This document shows, one piece after another, positions 7,039-8,090 of a stretch of DNA of 8,090 nucleotides. The position numbers were made by a program, and so were the translations under genes. The stretch comes from Lysobacterales bacterium. GTDB lineage: Bacteria > Pseudomonadota > Gammaproteobacteria > Xanthomonadales > Rhodanobacteraceae. The DNA is taken from assembly GCA_013298265.1 (NCBI GenBank), contig JAAFHE010000142.1, forward strand, positions 1 through 8,090, given 5' to 3'. Position 1 is the first letter of the stretch. Each line of letters starts with the position of its first letter. The notes under the pieces are model-generated. The model was not told where the DNA came from, made no database searches, and worked only from the letters and a program-made list of their open reading frames with translations.

Positions 7039-7422
7039 TCATTGCTTAACTCCTGGCTTGCCCAGCGTATTCATGAGTGACGTCAGCTTTGCGAACAGCC
7101 GATCGGTGAGTTCATCCAGCATGGCGGGTGGATCGCCGTAGTTCAGTCGTGTCGCGATCAAGCGTTGCGTATCCAGTTCTGCGAGAGAGCCGCGAGCAAT
7201 GGACAGGAACCGCAGATACTCCTGACGGGATCGTCGGGCGGCACCTTCGGCGATGTTCGACGGGATGCTGATGGCGGCTCGCCGGATCTGCATCGTCAGC
7301 GCGAACCGCTCAGAGTCGGGAAACAGGGAAGAAAATCGATAGACCGCTTCGACGAGGTCCATCGCATCCTGCCAGACCTCCAGTCGCTCATGCGGCCGCT
7401 TGAACGATTCCCGACTCCCCAT
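7039..7422 (-). CDS. Four-helix-bundle protein of the S23 / 23S rRNA intervening-sequence family
   Basis: A protein of about 127 residues from the ATG at 7422. The conserved core begins at FKRPHERLEVWQDAMDLVEAVY, then FPDSERFALTMQIRRAAISI, PSNIAEGAARRSRQEYLRFL and SIARGSLAELDTQ, the signature of the family. Members are small helical bundles. Some are encoded inside intervening sequences of 23S rRNA genes, others stand alone, and a relative (Avd) serves diversity-generating retroelements; the function of the stand-alone type is unknown. A GTG at 7452, directly after the accB stop codon, would add ten residues coded by the repeat; both candidate starts lie in or before the array. Weak GGGA motifs precede the ATG. 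No reverse transcriptase or template repeat is nearby. A hand count of 7081-7380 gives 60% G+C, below most of the neighbouring acc sequence, which is consistent with transfer. Confidence 0.88.
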   Translation of the reverse strand: MGSRESFKRPHERLEVWQDAMDLVEAVYRFSSLFPDSERFALTMQIRRAAISIPSNIAEGAARRSRQEYLRFLSIARGSLAELDTQRLIATRLNYGDPPAMLDELTDRLFAKLTSLMNTLGKPGVKQ

Positions 7423-7447
7423 TCCCGATTCCCGATTCCCGATTCCC
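7405..7447 (-). repeat. Heptamer array, arm next to accB and inside the S23-family reading frame
   Basis: Six contiguous 7-bp units on the minus strand: GGGAATC three times, then GGGAATG, GGGAGTC and GGGAATC, plus one G. It begins five bases past the accB stop codon. The array is open in the frame of the S23-family gene, where it codes a Gly-Asn-Arg-Glu-Ser type tail (GIGNRESGMGSRES). Confidence 0.85.
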
Positions 7448-7452
7448 GGCAC

Positions 7453-7950
7453 TCAGCCAATCACAAACAGGGGTTCGTCGAACTCGATCGGCCGCCCGCT
7501 GGTCGCGAGCACCGCGAGAATGGTGCCGCCGACGTCGGCCTCGATCTGGTTGAACATCTTCATCGCCTCGATGATCGCGAGCGTTTCGCCCGGCTTGACC
7601 TGCTGGCCGAGCTTGACGAACGGCGGCGCCTCCGGATTCGGCGAGGCGTAGTAGGTGCCGACCATCGGCGAGCGCACGACATGGCCGTCGGGCAGTGTCT
7701 TTCCGGTCGGCGTTCCCGGCGTTTCAGGCGCCGGTGCGGTCGTGGTTCCGGCCTGCGGGGTGCGGTGCTGTTCCACATGCACATGCGTGACCGGCGCCGG
7801 CGGTGGACTCGCGGCGGCCATCATTGGCAAGGTCATGCCGCGCGGCAGGCGGCTCAGGCGGACGACTTCCTCGCCTTCCTTGATTTCCAGTTCGGCCAGA
7901 TTCGACTCTTCGAGTATGTCGATCAGCTTCTTGATTTTGCGCAGGTCCAC
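7453..7950 (-). CDS. accB: Biotin carboxyl carrier protein of acetyl-CoA carboxylase
   Basis: AccB carries biotin between the biotin carboxylase (AccC) and the carboxyltransferase. The 165 residues fit the family. The N-terminal part, [34 protein letters not shown], is the conserved BCCP-type segment. A Pro/Ala/Thr-rich flexible linker follows (about 45-85), then the biotinyl domain (about 88-165). This contains [20 protein letters not shown], with the insertion that forms the BCCP thumb, and EAMKM with K131 as the biotinylated lysine. The start is GTG at 7950-7948, with GAGG eight bases upstream. It lies 36 bases after aroQ, the usual order in this group. In most relatives accC follows almost at once; here an S23-family element intervenes. 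Confidence 0.96.
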   Translation of the reverse strand: MDLRKIKKLIDILEESNLAELEIKEGEEVVRLSRLPRGMTLPMMAAASPPPAPVTHVHVEQHRTPQAGTTTAPAPETPGTPTGKTLPDGHVVRSPMVGTYYASPNPEAPPFVKLGQQVKPGETLAIIEAMKMFNQIEADVGGTILAVLATSGRPIEFDEPLFVIG

Positions 7951-7986
7951 GGACGGATCCTCAGGTGCGTTGACAGACGAAAGACA

Positions 7987-8090
7987 TCAGGCGAGGCGAC
8001 GCATCGCGGCGTGCAGCGCCAGCCGATAGCTGTCGGCGCCGAACCCGCAGATGACACCGACGGCGACGTCGGAAAGATAGGAGCGATGGC
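7987..8090 (-). CDS. aroQ: Type II 3-dehydroquinate dehydratase, C-terminal end only
   Basis: Type II dehydroquinase converts 3-dehydroquinate to 3-dehydroshikimate in the shikimate pathway. Only the last 33 residues and the stop codon are inside the window; the 5' part lies beyond 8090. The readable part starts [20 protein letters not shown] and ends [29 protein letters not shown] corresponds to the conserved C-terminal block of AroQ (H-x-S-Y-x-S-D-x-A-x-G-x-I-x-G-x-G). The order aroQ-accB-accC, common in proteobacteria, supports the call. Confidence 0.88.
   Translation of the reverse strand, partial: HRSYLSDVAVGVICGFGADSYRLALHAAMRRLA

Larger units (their letters stand above)
6974..7447 (-). 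mobile_element. Insertion between accB and accC: S23-family gene flanked by inverted heptamer arrays
   Basis: The segment has two arrays of a 7-bp unit (GGGAATC, GGGAATG, GGGAGTC) pointing toward each other. The best 29-base parts, 6974-7002 and the reverse complement of 7405-7433, agree at 27 of 29 positions. In the transcript one of the two differences would be a G-U pair. The 402 bases between them hold a four-helix-bundle ORF. accB and accC normally sit close together, so this looks inserted. The bases beyond the arrays read GCC on both sides, too short to claim a target duplication. No transposase is encoded. Mobility is inferred from the architecture, not shown. Confidence 0.6.

Noticed and set aside
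5410..7080. A 556-codon open frame on the plus strand opposite accC
   Set aside because: It is the antisense shadow of accC, which has every catalytic residue of its family. The plus-strand product is rich in Ala, Asp, His, Arg and Val and shows no family motif; such long shadows are common in GC-rich DNA.
6974..7447. CRISPR array or diversity-generating retroelement
   Set aside because: The repeats are directly adjacent 7-mers without spacers, and there is no cas gene, reverse transcriptase or template/variable repeat pair in the window.

Overview
The window is a compact, GC-rich chromosomal segment from a gammaproteobacterium, most likely of the order Xanthomonadales. This placement is inferred from the fis, purH, prmA and acc gene neighbourhood, a DUF2782 gene beside polA, and heptamer arrays of the GGGAATC/GGGAATG type next to a small S23-family gene. 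Genus cannot be read from the sequence. Almost every base is coding; no RNA gene, CRISPR array, riboswitch or classical insertion sequence was seen, and no gene-free stretch exceeds 300 bases.

Left end (1-1225): the first 183 codons of polA run leftward out of the window. Divergent from it is a small exported DUF2782 protein. A long inverted repeat at 1158-1225 closes this unit and lies just past the end of purH, which converges from the right.

Middle and right (1239-8090): one co-directional block on the minus strand. In transcription order it is aroQ (3' end only), accB, a small S23-family four-helix-bundle gene, accC, a small unknown lipoprotein, prmA, a DUF3426 zinc-ribbon membrane protein, fis and purH. 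AccB and AccC are the biotin carrier and biotin carboxylase of acetyl-CoA carboxylase. PrmA methylates ribosomal protein L11, Fis is the nucleoid protein, and PurH performs the last two steps of IMP synthesis. The block thus links fatty-acid, aromatic and purine synthesis with growth-rate functions. A TATAAT-like -10 element upstream of purH suggests it also has its own promoter.

The unusual part is between accB and accC, which normally lie almost end to end. Here they are about 480 bp apart. The insertion (6974-7447) has a four-helix-bundle ORF flanked by inverted arrays of 7-bp units, whose best 29-nt segments match at 27 positions. The architecture, a long stem enclosing an S23-family ORF, recalls the intervening sequences found in some 23S rRNA genes, but here it sits in a protein-coding operon. 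One arm abuts the accC start codon and leaves it without a visible ribosome binding site. A second dispersed repeat family, with core AGTGAGAAACGAGTG, occurs after purH and across the prmA stop codon.
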